Shown piece after piece: positions 50,539 to 59,387 of a stretch of 64,000 nt of DNA (positions within the stretch are counted from its first letter, which is position 1; each line of letters starts with the position of its first letter). The notes beneath the pieces are model-generated. The model did no database searches. It was not told where the DNA came from and worked only from the letters and a program-made list of their open reading frames with translations. Where the stretch lies: contig NZ_JAZHRR010000001.1 in assembly GCF_036924515.1 (NCBI RefSeq), forward strand, positions 1,273,001-1,337,000, in the 5' to 3' direction. The stretch is from Bradyrhizobium sp. AZCC 1610 (GTDB lineage Bacteria > Pseudomonadota > Alphaproteobacteria > Rhizobiales > Xanthobacteraceae). A program made the translations under genes and the position numbers.

Positions 50539-51834
50539 TTGAAGAATCAGACGCCAAAGATGGATCCTGAGAGGAAGTTGCGGGTCCTGCTGATTGCGGA
50601 AGCTGCAAACCCGGAATGGACCAGCGTTCCACTCGTCGGCTGGAACCTCTCACGCGCGCTATTAAAACATGCAGACGTTCATCTGGTCACCCAAATTCGC
50701 AATAGGGACGCCTTGCTGCGCCATGGATTGATCGAGGGCCAGGACTTCACCGCAATCGATAATGAATACATAGCGTCACGGCTGATTGCACTTGCAGCCA
50801 AATTGCGCGGCGGAGTGGGCAAGGGGTGGACAACGATTTCCGCCTTTTCAGTATTGTCCTATTACTCATTCGAACAGGAATTGTGGAAGCTCTTTGAGAA
50901 GCAATTGGTCGCGAGAGAATTTGATTTGGTTCATCGGATCACGCCGCTCAGCCCGACTAACCCCAGCTTGATCGCAAATCGTCTGGCTCGTCTCAGTATT
51001 CCTTTTGTTCTTGGTCCGTTGAACGGAGGAGTACCATGGCCGAAAGGCTTTACGCATCGGCAACATGCCGAGCACGAGTGGCTATCTCACGTCAGGGGTT
51101 TGTATAAGCTAATGCCGGGCTACCGATCAACGCGTCGAAAATGTGCCGCAATCATCGTCGGTTCGAAGTTTACTCAGCAGGAAATGCCTCGTTGGGCGCT
51201 TGGAAAGTGTATTTATATTCCCGAGAACGCCGTCGATCTGGAGCTTTTCAATAGCCCCAGAATTTCGCAGAAGGCGTCCCCCATCCAGGCAGCATTTGTC
51301 GGGCGGCTAGTGCCGTATAAAGGAGCCGACATTGCCATCGAAGCTGCCGTGCAGTTTTTACGCGCAGGCTCCTTGCAATTGCAGATCATCGGTGACGGAC
51401 CACAAAAGGATTTCTTGATCGCAAAAGTGAAGAAGTTGGGCGTCGAAAGAAGTGTTCAATTTCACGGGTGGCTATCTCAGCAAGAAGTGCAGAAGAGGCT
51501 GAGCGCCTGTGATTTCCTGGTATTTCCCAGCATCAGAGAATTTGGTGGAGGTGTGGTCCTCGAAGCAATGGCACTCGGTGTTACGCCGATCGTTGCTGAC
51601 TACGGAGGGCCCTCTGAACTGGTTGATGAGGCAACTGGGATTCGAGTTCCGTTTGTTGACGAAACTAGCCTAGTCGAAGGATTTAGACGTGCGATGCAAG
51701 CGATCATTAGTGCTCCGGATACGCTCAATCGATTAGGATCCGCAGCCAGGCAGAAGGTTGTTGAGGAATTTACCTGGGAGGCAAAGGCAAGAAAGATCAG
51801 CTCCATCTACCATTCCGTCGTTTCTAAATTTTAG
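50539..51834 (+). CDS. Glycosyltransferase family 4
   Basis: A 431-residue GT-B enzyme. The N-terminal acceptor domain has LLIAEAANPEWTSVPLVGWN and FVLGPLNGGVPWPKG. The C-terminal donor domain has AAFVGRLVPYKGADIAIEAA, LQIIGDGPQKDFL, the V-Q-F-H-G strand, and the E-x7-E motif in REFGGGVVLEAMALGVTPIV (about 333-352). Retaining sugar transferase for surface polysaccharide. The start is a TTG with GGGAG seven bases ahead. It follows the flippase by about 50 bases and is probably in its operon. Confidence 0.88.
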   Translation: MKNQTPKMDPERKLRVLLIAEAANPEWTSVPLVGWNLSRALLKHADVHLVTQIRNRDALLRHGLIEGQDFTAIDNEYIASRLIALAAKLRGGVGKGWTTISAFSVLSYYSFEQELWKLFEKQLVAREFDLVHRITPLSPTNPSLIANRLARLSIPFVLGPLNGGVPWPKGFTHRQHAEHEWLSHVRGLYKLMPGYRSTRRKCAAIIVGSKFTQQEMPRWALGKCIYIPENAVDLELFNSPRISQKASPIQAAFVGRLVPYKGADIAIEAAVQFLRAGSLQLQIIGDGPQKDFLIAKVKKLGVERSVQFHGWLSQQEVQKRLSACDFLVFPSIREFGGGVVLEAMALGVTPIVADYGGPSELVDEATGIRVPFVDETSLVEGFRRAMQAIISAPDTLNRLGSAARQKVVEEFTWEAKARKISSIYHSVVSKF

Positions 51835-52219
51835 CAACCGGGTCGCTGCTAAACTACCTAAAGGTAGAATTGCGGCGGTTTGAACTGGATCTACTATCTT
51901 GAGGTGAGTGCTTGGTTTTGGCTTTTTGCCACCGTGAATTGGATGCAAGTAATTCTGCAAGTAATTCTTAGCTTTGATTTTTCGGCTGGAAAAATTGGAC
52001 CTTACGATATCATTTCTATGGGTTATTTTACTTCGCATTGACGGTGTTCCAAATGGGTTCCATTTAATCAACCACTTGGAAAGGTAAGTCTTACAGGATT
52101 GGCCAAAGATCGAGTTCCGCCGGAGTTTAGGAGTTTATGTCTTCCTTTGGAAAGCCAGCGGCGCGACCGGACGCGCACTTTCAGTTCTGTGGATTTGAAC
52201 CAACCAAGCGAGGCTACCT
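51835..52219. other. A/T-rich spacer with a 12-base tandem duplication
   Basis: No gene is seen. The 12-base unit GCAAGTAATTCT is present twice in tandem at 51945-51968. A long A/T-rich stretch (about 51890-52080) is likely to carry the promoter for the Tat-exported protein gene at 52220. Confidence 0.4.
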
Positions 52220-54358
52220 GTGAAGATTTCTCGACGGCACTTTTTGGCTTCAGCATCGGCGGCTGGTATCCTTTCTTCCTCCGGCGCGCTGGCGCTAACT
52301 CGTCCACTGGTGGCGCCGGCGGTTCCCACTGCAAGGAAAAATCTCGTAATAGGAACGGCCGTGGAGGCTGGGATGTTCAAGAACCTGGCGCTTACGCTGG
52401 GGAGTCTTCAATCGACGCCAGGCTATGCCTATCCGGCCATTCTCGACGTCAATGGTTACCCGACCGCTACTCCGACCAATAACATCTACGGAATAGTAAA
52501 ATTCCCCTCCAACTTCATTGTTTCAAATCAAATGGTGTTGAAGTGGAAGGGTACGGGGACCATTCAGCTTGGTCGAGGTTCACCTGGTTTCTCGATCATA
52601 TCTGGTGAAAATTTTGTCTCCGGCGGCACTGGCTTCAATTTGAAGGTCGTGGGAACTAACCCGCGCGTGGTGTTTACGTTTGTGTCTTCTGTTCCTGCCT
52701 CGGTTTCTTTCTCGTTTGTGGCGGGAGAGAAATTCTCCGGGATGTCAAACGTCGTGCTGTGCAAGCTCTCGGACGAGTCGGCCATCGATCGCGCAACGAC
52801 ACCTGAAGAGATGTTTGCTGACGATTATATCGGCACTTATCAGCTACTGGCTCCAAGCATAGTGCGTCCCATGGGGTGGACAAATCCGAACTTCGGAAAT
52901 GTTTCTCAGCTAAGATACGTCGCTCCATGGCGGACGAGCATCAACATTAGCAGCCAGCGGTGGGTACCAGGCGCTTGGGCGGGATCAACGTCGGGGATCA
53001 ATGAATACACCTGCTCAGCTCCCCCAGATGCAGCCAAGACGTATGTCGATGGAGAGATGATCCACCTTCAGTTCGCGCAAGCTAACACGGCTACGAACGT
53101 TACGATCAATTCCGGGGGTAGGGGCCCTGTGCGGTTACTGGTGGGAACAGGGGCAGCCACTGGTCAGCCTATGCCCATTGGGAAAATTGCCGCCAACTCG
53201 CTTGCGACCTTGACCTACGACGCGGTTCTCAAAGCGTTCATGTGGCAGCCCGATGGCCAAATGCCTTGTATCCCCTATGAATTGCAGATCGCTTTTGCCA
53301 ACAGGGTGAACGCCAACTACTGGTGCAATTTTTCAGGATATATGGATGACGCTTCAGTAAAAGCCCTTACGGCACTAGTGCGAGATAAGCTGCGCTTGGG
53401 CGCAACCGCATATTTTGAGTATGGAAACGAGATCTGGAATAATGGATTTCCTGCAACTAGATGGGCATTTGCGAAAGGCGCTGCGCTCGGTTTTCCCGCC
53501 GACAATAATCGGCAAGTCTACGGCTGGTACGGCCTCCGCGTTCGGCAAATTATGGGGATTGTTACTTCGACCTGGTCGCCCCGCTCCCTTGCTGAACTAA
53601 AGCGGGTGATGGCGTTTCAGGCGTTTGGCCCCGTCGCGGGCACAAGCATTTATAGGATGCAAGGTGCCGATCTGAACGGAGCTTCATACCCAGTCTATGC
53701 CAAGACTGGTTATCCCAATTACAATGTTGCGCCCAATCGGCCGATTGATTATTGCGACGTGCTGTCTTACGCGACGTACTACTCTGGCGCACAGTGTACT
53801 AATTTTGACGTAAACTATGTATCGAATGGTGCATCGAATATTGCGGGTCTGCTCGCGGCGGCCGATGATTATGCGAGTGCTGTGCCATCCAAAATGGCAT
53901 CGGCATTAGCATTCCTAGATAACGATATTCGGGCTGGAACACTGAGGAATGGTTCCAAGGGTGCGCAGACCTTGCTCGCTTTGAGCAGCGGCGCTAGAGG
54001 GATAGGGATTTATCCGGCTTGGGAAGCTGTAGCCACAACCTTCAATAAATTTGTCGAGTGCTATGAAGGCGGTCATGAAAGCTGGTATCCTTCAACGCAA
54101 ACGTGCACGACCTTGGGAATTTCGTCTTCTTATGGCGGCCCCTCGGGCGAGATAGCTAATCTCCTCACCGCTTATAAGATGAGCCCTGCATTTAGTCTGC
54201 TCGTACAGGATCAGTTATCCCAATTCATGGCCCACCCGCATTCACGAAGTGCTTCGTGGTTATTGATTCCTGGATTGAATCAGTGGGCACTGAGCACTGG
54301 CGATAACTATGCGCCAAAATTCAAGTCGTGGGATGCACTTCTTCAAAGCAAGTTATAG
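52220..54358 (+). CDS. Tat-exported glycoside-hydrolase-like protein
   Basis: A 712-residue protein. The N-terminus KISRRHFLASASAAGIL is a twin-arginine signal (S-R-R-x-F-L). After a beta-rich region (about 60-260) comes a domain with the marks of clan GH-A glycosidases: AYFEYGNEIWNNG (about 397-409), where N-E is the acid/base pair, and ECYEGGHESW (about 613-622), with a Glu placed as nucleophile. Between them lie YGLRVRQIMGIV and WEAVA-type helices. No known family could be named, so substrate is open; a polysaccharide lyase or hydrolase acting on the exported polymer is likely. The start is a GTG at 52220 after AGG. It stands amid exopolysaccharide genes and is A/T-rich like them. Confidence 0.72.
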   Translation: MKISRRHFLASASAAGILSSSGALALTRPLVAPAVPTARKNLVIGTAVEAGMFKNLALTLGSLQSTPGYAYPAILDVNGYPTATPTNNIYGIVKFPSNFIVSNQMVLKWKGTGTIQLGRGSPGFSIISGENFVSGGTGFNLKVVGTNPRVVFTFVSSVPASVSFSFVAGEKFSGMSNVVLCKLSDESAIDRATTPEEMFADDYIGTYQLLAPSIVRPMGWTNPNFGNVSQLRYVAPWRTSINISSQRWVPGAWAGSTSGINEYTCSAPPDAAKTYVDGEMIHLQFAQANTATNVTINSGGRGPVRLLVGTGAATGQPMPIGKIAANSLATLTYDAVLKAFMWQPDGQMPCIPYELQIAFANRVNANYWCNFSGYMDDASVKALTALVRDKLRLGATAYFEYGNEIWNNGFPATRWAFAKGAALGFPADNNRQVYGWYGLRVRQIMGIVTSTWSPRSLAELKRVMAFQAFGPVAGTSIYRMQGADLNGASYPVYAKTGYPNYNVAPNRPIDYCDVLSYATYYSGAQCTNFDVNYVSNGASNIAGLLAAADDYASAVPSKMASALAFLDNDIRAGTLRNGSKGAQTLLALSSGARGIGIYPAWEAVATTFNKFVECYEGGHESWYPSTQTCTTLGISSSYGGPSGEIANLLTAYKMSPAFSLLVQDQLSQFMAHPHSRSASWLLIPGLNQWALSTGDNYAPKFKSWDALLQSKL

Positions 54359-54732
54359 ATGCGCGCAATACGGCAATAATCTACTTCTCTGCATCGCAAA
54401 AATGACCGCTCGCAGGAGTTTGCAATAGACGGTCGCTGCTGTGTAGAAGCCGGTTCGGCTGATAGAAACGCGCTCGATATGCGAGGTCTTGAATTGCTGG
54501 CGTTGTCACCTTGCAGGTGAAGTCCAGCCTTTGCAATCGAAGGCTGCGTTAACGATATCGGCTGAAGAAAATCCTGCGACTGATGGAATCTTGCTTTGAA
54601 GTCGTTCGGCAGAGTAATATGAACGGGATCGTACATTGGTAACCATGTCCCCGTTAAACCCGGCGTCTTTTCTTCCGCAAATGAACGAAGGGCTTCCAGA
54701 TCACCTTAGTGAAGGAGCTGGGAGTAATTGTA
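54359..54732. other. Intergenic spacer before the oxidoreductase pair
   Basis: No gene is supported; a minus-strand frame here has no start signal. The region is A/T-rich. A GGAG-containing stretch at 54713-54727 serves the small gene at 54733. Confidence 0.35.
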
Positions 54733-54948
54733 ATGACATCCTCTAATGTTTTGGGTCAGACTCGTCGCGCGCTTATCCGAAAACTTATTGCGTTGGGTTC
54801 CTTGGTAATGCCGGGCTCAATCGTCGCTGGATCTAGGGCTTTGGGGAAGGCTCAAAGTTGCGGCGAGGGGTTCGTCGTTGTCAACGGTTGGGTTCTGACC
54901 GACAAGGACATTCGATATCAGCAGGATTTTTCGATGCATGATTTTTGA
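54733..54948 (+). CDS. Small Tat-type exported partner of the GMC oxidoreductase
   Basis: A 71-residue protein from the ATG at 54733, with GGGAG nine bases ahead. Its N-terminus has a twin Arg followed by a hydrophobic stretch (TRRALIRKLIALGSLVMPGS), then a short mature part with a Cys and GFVVVNGWVLTDKDIRYQQDF. Its 3' end overlaps the oxidoreductase start by 11 bases. The layout recalls the small Tat-signal subunits that carry flavin dehydrogenases to the periplasm. The family itself is not recognised. Confidence 0.6.
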   Translation: MTSSNVLGQTRRALIRKLIALGSLVMPGSIVAGSRALGKAQSCGEGFVVVNGWVLTDKDIRYQQDFSMHDF

Positions 54949-56395
54949 TTTTAATGAGGCGTGGACAAGAATAGTTACCGCTGGCCCATATGACGTCTGT
55001 ATCTGCGGAACGGGGCCTGCCGGAATCACTACGGCAAGGAAACTAGCGGCAGGCGGCAAGCGGGTCCTTCTTCTTGAAGGCGGTGATCTTTCGTACAGCG
55101 AAGCATCTCAAGATCTTTATCGCGGAAGAAGCATTGGTCGGCAATATTGGCACGTTCAAAGCGGGCGGCTAAGGTATTTCGGCGGCACGTCGAATCATTG
55201 GACCGGTCGGTGTGGCGTCTTTGATTCGATCGATTTTGAAGAGCGAGCTTATTTTGGAATGCCTGGTTGGCCCATCTCGAGAGAGCAAGTGCTCGCGAGG
55301 CTCGACGAGGCAAAAGAAATTTTGGATATCGTCGACAGCGATCTATCTCCATACGAAGATCCGGAATTCCGATCTACAGCCTTTGTTCAGAGCGGATATG
55401 CGCTAAGCCCGCCCACAAGGTTTGCCGAAAAGTATAAGGCCGAGCTAAGTCAATCGGAGCGCGTGGACTTTTTCTATAACGCAAATCTCATCGACATACA
55501 GCTCAACGGCGCTCAAACTCTGGTAACAGGTCTCTCGGTTCGTAATTTCGCTGGTCAGGAAATAGCAGTATCGGCAGGCCGCTATGTTTTGGCGCTTGGA
55601 GCGATCGAAACTGCGCGGCTGCTTTTAAATGCCAACAAGCAGGCCTCGGAAGGTGTCGGCAACCGAACCGGAATGGTCGGACGTTGTTTTATGGAGCATT
55701 TGAACGTTCCCATCGGACGGTTCTTGGTCACAGCCCCTGGCTTTTTCCGCAGAGATATCTCGCTCACGCCAACCGGTGCCTTCCTGCAACAAAATAACAT
55801 CGGCAACGGAATCGTTCACTTTGAGCGAAATTCATCGCCGCAAAGTTCTGGCAAGTTACGTGTACTTAAACAGTTTCTTCGCGAAACGAGTTGTCTTCAT
55901 CCTAGTCTTACAAAGATCGCGCGGGACGTGGTCGATTTTGATTGCGCTGGGGATGGCGTGGTTAGCTCGCTGATCGAACAATCTCCTAATCCATCCAGCC
56001 GTGTAAGGTTGTCGCGAGAGGTTGATAAGCTGGGCTTGCGCAGCGTGGAATTAGATTGGGAATTCAACGATCAGGATAGGCAAACAATAAGGATTCTGGC
56101 GATGAAAGCGGCGGAAGAAATGGCGCGGCTTGATAGAGCTCGTGTGCAGTTAGCTCGCTTCATCCTTAATCAAGACCTGGAAATTGAAATTGGGGGCCAC
56201 GCCCATCAAATGGGTACGACACGTATGTCGTCAAAGCCCCAATTTGGTGTTGTCAATGAGGACTGCAGGGTGCATGGGACTGAAAATCTTTATCTTATAG
56301 GAAGTTCGGTTTTTCCGACGGGCGGCGGCACGAATCCTACACTTACGATTGTCCTTCTAGCGCTGCGTTTGGCAGATCACTTAAGTTTGGGATAG
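54938..56395 (+). CDS. GMC-family FAD-dependent oxidoreductase
   Basis: A 485-residue flavoprotein. The FAD dinucleotide fold is CGTGPAGITTARKLAAGGKR (about 23-42), with VLLLEGG. A flavin-contact segment, RYFGGTSNHWTGRCG, follows. The C-terminal GMC block has the catalytic His region GGHAHQMGTTRM (about 418-429) and FPTGGGTNPTLTIVLLALRL. Such enzymes oxidise alcohol groups of sugars or polyols. Beside polysaccharide genes it may oxidise a sugar residue of the polymer or its precursor. It lacks its own signal peptide, and the upstream small protein may export it by hitch-hiking. Confidence 0.85.
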   Translation: MIFDFNEAWTRIVTAGPYDVCICGTGPAGITTARKLAAGGKRVLLLEGGDLSYSEASQDLYRGRSIGRQYWHVQSGRLRYFGGTSNHWTGRCGVFDSIDFEERAYFGMPGWPISREQVLARLDEAKEILDIVDSDLSPYEDPEFRSTAFVQSGYALSPPTRFAEKYKAELSQSERVDFFYNANLIDIQLNGAQTLVTGLSVRNFAGQEIAVSAGRYVLALGAIETARLLLNANKQASEGVGNRTGMVGRCFMEHLNVPIGRFLVTAPGFFRRDISLTPTGAFLQQNNIGNGIVHFERNSSPQSSGKLRVLKQFLRETSCLHPSLTKIARDVVDFDCAGDGVVSSLIEQSPNPSSRVRLSREVDKLGLRSVELDWEFNDQDRQTIRILAMKAAEEMARLDRARVQLARFILNQDLEIEIGGHAHQMGTTRMSSKPQFGVVNEDCRVHGTENLYLIGSSVFPTGGGTNPTLTIVLLALRLADHLSLG

Positions 56396-56399
56396 GCAA

Positions 56400-57548
56400 A
56401 TGTCCACTCGTTACGTGGTTGCGCGGCATTGCTTTGGAGGAATTGGAGACCATCTATCATGCCTTGTAGGTGCATGGTGGTTCGCCAAACGAACAGGAAG
56501 GACGCTCGTTGTGGATTGGAGAGGGTCGCGGTTCAATCCCGACCCGACCATGCACCGCAACTGTTTTTATCAATATTTCGAACCCCGTCAGAAGCTCGCA
56601 GGTGTCAACGTTGTCGCTGACGACAGCGTACAGTCACTTCTCTATCCGGCGCCCTATTGGCCAAGCAAGTGGACAGCATCGATCCTTGCCACTCCTCATC
56701 ATGCAAAACATTCTGCTGATGAGATCGCCGCGATCAACCACATGGTGACATCTGACGAAGATCCAGCCGAGGCTACGATCGTCCTGAATCAATGGGTTGA
56801 GCCCCCGCCACCTCGCCAAGCAGTTCGTGAGTTGTTGGGCGAGCTACAACCTGTCGATTCCATCCGCGCCGAGGCGAAAGGGTTCTGGGATGATCACGTC
56901 GGCGCTGCACCAGCAATCGCCATTCACATTCGTCACGGCAATGGAGAAAACGTTGGCGCTCGTGCCGCATATTGGCTGGGTCCGCTCGCTCTGATTCGCC
57001 AGCTCGCCATGAACGCTCGTAATGACATGCACACACCCGGCCTATTTGGAGCATTTTCGGACAATATGCCACCGTCGCTGGTTGGCACACCAGGTCAAGC
57101 ACGGGCCGAGCGGCGTTTTTGCAGCGAGGTTGCCTCGCAATTCCGGAACCTTTGCCATAGAACCGGACTACGAGAGGCTGTCCCAATACTGTTTTGCGAT
57201 GCGGCGCATGTTGTTGAAGTCATGCGCGAAGCCCTCCCATCGGTCGTGGCCCGGCCCAAAGAGCTTCTTGGTGATGGTGCTGGCCCCTTACACCAGTTTC
57301 GTGCCGATGCCGTACAATACGGCGAGCAAGACAGCATCAGGGGCGGAACTATTTCCGAGAGAATAACTCGGGATATGTTCATAGAACTGGAGCTCATGCG
57401 AAGGTGCAGCGCCCTGTTGTATATGGACAGCGGGTTTTCGCTTCTTGCGCGTATCAATTTGGATGACGGTAAGGTGTGTCGCCTTAGGCCTAGTCTTGCT
57501 AACAGATCCATCACAAGAATAATGTCACGGCTATCTGCCCATAATTAG
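56400..57548 (+). CDS. NodZ-like alpha-1,6-fucosyltransferase family protein (GT23 type)
   Basis: A 382-residue protein resembling the rhizobial fucosyltransferase NodZ. The N-terminal GIGDHLSCLVGAWWFAKRTG and TLVVDWRGSRFNPDP match the NodZ opening. IAIHIRHGNGEN (about 173-184) is the GDP-fucose-site peptide H-x-R-x-G-N-G-E. Later, FCDAAHVVEVMREALPSVVA and the K-x-x-x-G-D-G-A-G-P-L-H motif fit the end of the catalytic domain. NodZ fucosylates the chitin-oligosaccharide Nod factor. Here there are no nodulation genes nearby, so the acceptor may be a surface polysaccharide. It lies four bases after the oxidoreductase stop. Confidence 0.8.
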   Translation: MSTRYVVARHCFGGIGDHLSCLVGAWWFAKRTGRTLVVDWRGSRFNPDPTMHRNCFYQYFEPRQKLAGVNVVADDSVQSLLYPAPYWPSKWTASILATPHHAKHSADEIAAINHMVTSDEDPAEATIVLNQWVEPPPPRQAVRELLGELQPVDSIRAEAKGFWDDHVGAAPAIAIHIRHGNGENVGARAAYWLGPLALIRQLAMNARNDMHTPGLFGAFSDNMPPSLVGTPGQARAERRFCSEVASQFRNLCHRTGLREAVPILFCDAAHVVEVMREALPSVVARPKELLGDGAGPLHQFRADAVQYGEQDSIRGGTISERITRDMFIELELMRRCSALLYMDSGFSLLARINLDDGKVCRLRPSLANRSITRIMSRLSAHN

Positions 57549-57701
57549 CTTTGCGAAGCGCCCGCCAAGATTATAGCAGGATCAGTTACGCCCAATCGGA
57601 CTCTGATCTGTCAATCCGGCGGATCCCTTGCATCTCGACAGCGTGGAAAAAATTCATAACGCGTTCAGTGTAGATGAGCCGTGCGCGTCAGAGGACCACC
57701 C

Positions 57702-58517
57702 ATGGACTCGCTTGCTAGAATAACGAAAGATCGGTTGAAGTCGCTTTTATTGGCGAACAACATACGTATTGGCCGAACCACAGAGGGTCCCCGCCTGAAG
57801 GAGTTTTTCAAGACGGTCAAACCATTCAGGACGAACCGTGATCTCATCCGCATTGGAGGGCAATCCGACGGGGGTTACTTGGTGCCCAATGATTTGGAAA
57901 ACGTGGAAATCTGCTTCTCGCCAGGAGTTTCCGTTATCGCAGATTTTGAACAGGACCTTGTGAGCAGAGGCATAAAATGCTTCTTGGCTGATTATTCGGT
58001 CGAGGAGCCGCCGTTCAAGCATGAGCTAATTGATTTCGAGAAAAAGTATCTCGGCCCCGTCGAAGATGGCGCGTTCATTACGTTGGAGAATTGGGTTAAT
58101 CGAAAAGCTCCGAACAAAACTGATCTCATTCTACAAATGGATATTGAAGGTGCAGAGTATGGTGTCATCTTCGATACTAGCGTTGAAGTCTTTAAAAAAT
58201 TCAGGATTTTAGTTATTGAATTTCATGGATTGGGACAATTATGCGACAAAGCAGGATTTGAGTTGATCAATCTCACCTTCACTAAGCTTCTGAAAGACTT
58301 CGAAGTAGTTCATATCCATCCGAATAATTGCTTTCCGCCAATCCGATATCAGGAATTTGAGATCCCGCCCATTTTGGAGTTTACGTTTCTGAGAAAAGAT
58401 AGGATATCGAACAAGCAAGGCTCCACCGATTTTCCACATCCCTTGGATAGAAAAAGCGTTCAAGCGAATGAAGATTACCCACTTCCGAAATGTTGGTATG
58501 CGGTAACTGACAATTGA
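57702..58517 (+). CDS. FkbM-like methyltransferase
   Basis: A 271-residue protein from the ATG at 57702, with GAGG eight bases upstream. LIRIGGQSDGGYLVPNDL, then CFSPGVSVIADFEQDL, forms a SAM-site variant in which the usual D-x-G-A-N-x-G is replaced. The family marker LQMDIEGAEYGVIF (about 145-158) is clear, followed by LVIEFHGLGQL. It belongs to the group of FkbM/methyltransferase-21 proteins found in capsule and exopolysaccharide loci. Strongly A/T-rich, hinting at recent transfer. Confidence 0.72.
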   Translation: MDSLARITKDRLKSLLLANNIRIGRTTEGPRLKEFFKTVKPFRTNRDLIRIGGQSDGGYLVPNDLENVEICFSPGVSVIADFEQDLVSRGIKCFLADYSVEEPPFKHELIDFEKKYLGPVEDGAFITLENWVNRKAPNKTDLILQMDIEGAEYGVIFDTSVEVFKKFRILVIEFHGLGQLCDKAGFELINLTFTKLLKDFEVVHIHPNNCFPPIRYQEFEIPPILEFTFLRKDRISNKQGSTDFPHPLDRKSVQANEDYPLPKCWYAVTDN

Positions 58518-58929
58518 TGCCGAACCGCACTCGTTGAAAGTGCCCGATGCACGAGACCTGAGTAGTAGTTCGGATTTTGTCTGCCTAGTCGCCCAGGAAA
58601 GGCTTGGGGGCGAGGTCCGGATGTGAGTTTGGTGCACAGAGCAGCTAGTCCCTTGGCAATTCCGCCTTTGAGGGGACCGGTCAGGCGACTTAATTGGCAG
58701 ATTCTTTTCGGGCCGCTTGTTAAGTGTTGGGTAGTCGTTGAATGAAGGGCACCGGGCGTTCTGCCCTTCATGTCGCGTTGGTGAGGGCGACGCTGATCGT
58801 GGCTGACCTGCTACTGAACTTCCATCCAGAAGCGGTTAGAGTCTCAGGTTTTGTATGCCGAGTGGCGCGGGGTAGCAGGTATTCCTCCGGCGAAGGCCGC
58901 CTTGCCTGAAATGATGTGACGGTGAAGAC
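58518..58929. other. Spacer left of the second IS66 element, with a 10-base inverted repeat
   Basis: A perfect inverted repeat ATGAAGGGCA / TGCCCTTCAT lies at 58742-58771 with a 10-base loop. There is no T run after it. The left end of the IS66-type element must lie in this stretch, but no GTAAGC-type terminal sequence could be found, so the border is unresolved. No gene is supported. Confidence 0.4.
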
Positions 58930-58957
58930 ATAGGCGTATGACTGAGCATACGCCTAT
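58930..58957 (+). promoter_or_regulatory. Hairpin covering the tnpA start codon of the second IS66 element
   Basis: A perfect 11-base inverted repeat ATAGGCGTATG / CATACGCCTAT with a six-base loop. The ATG of the first transposition gene (58938-58940) is the last three bases of the left arm, so in mRNA the start codon would be paired. This should reduce translation, as seen with start-sequestering hairpins in other insertion sequences. Confidence 0.6.
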
Positions 58958-59387
58958 TCCGAAGACCTCTCGGCTTGACGTTATCTCGACGGGAGCCCGG
59001 CGCCGTTGGACATTGGACGCGAAGCACCGGATCGTGGCGGAGAGCTATAGCGGGCCACGGCTTGTGTCGGTGACGGCGCGGCGAAACGGGCTGTCCGCGA
59101 GCCAATTGTTCACGTGGCGCCGGCTGGCTCGGGAAGGCCGGCTTGTCGAGGCGGATGAGACCACAGTGTTTGCACCGGCGATTATCCGAGGCGAATCCCT
59201 GGCGGGCAGTCAGACGTCGGTGCCGGAACATGTCGTCCCTGCGGAGAACGTGCCATCTCCGTCCTGTCTGACCACGGCATCAGGCCGGATCGAGATCGTG
59301 CTGATGCACGGGCCTCGCGTGATCGTCGACACTGGTGTCGATGCGGCGGCGCTTCGCCGGGTTCTCGATGTGTTGGAGCGCCCATGA
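58938..59387 (+). CDS. tnpA: IS66 accessory protein TnpA (copy 2)
   Basis: A 149-residue protein with the IS66 orf1 helix-turn-helix: RRRWTLDAKHRIVAESYSG, then ARRNGLSASQLFTWRRLA. The small C-terminal part is IEIVLMHGPRVIVDTGVD. Its start codon is buried in a perfect hairpin. The stop overlaps tnpB by four bases. Confidence 0.88.
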   Translation: MTEHTPIPKTSRLDVISTGARRRWTLDAKHRIVAESYSGPRLVSVTARRNGLSASQLFTWRRLAREGRLVEADETTVFAPAIIRGESLAGSQTSVPEHVVPAENVPSPSCLTTASGRIEIVLMHGPRVIVDTGVDAAALRRVLDVLERP

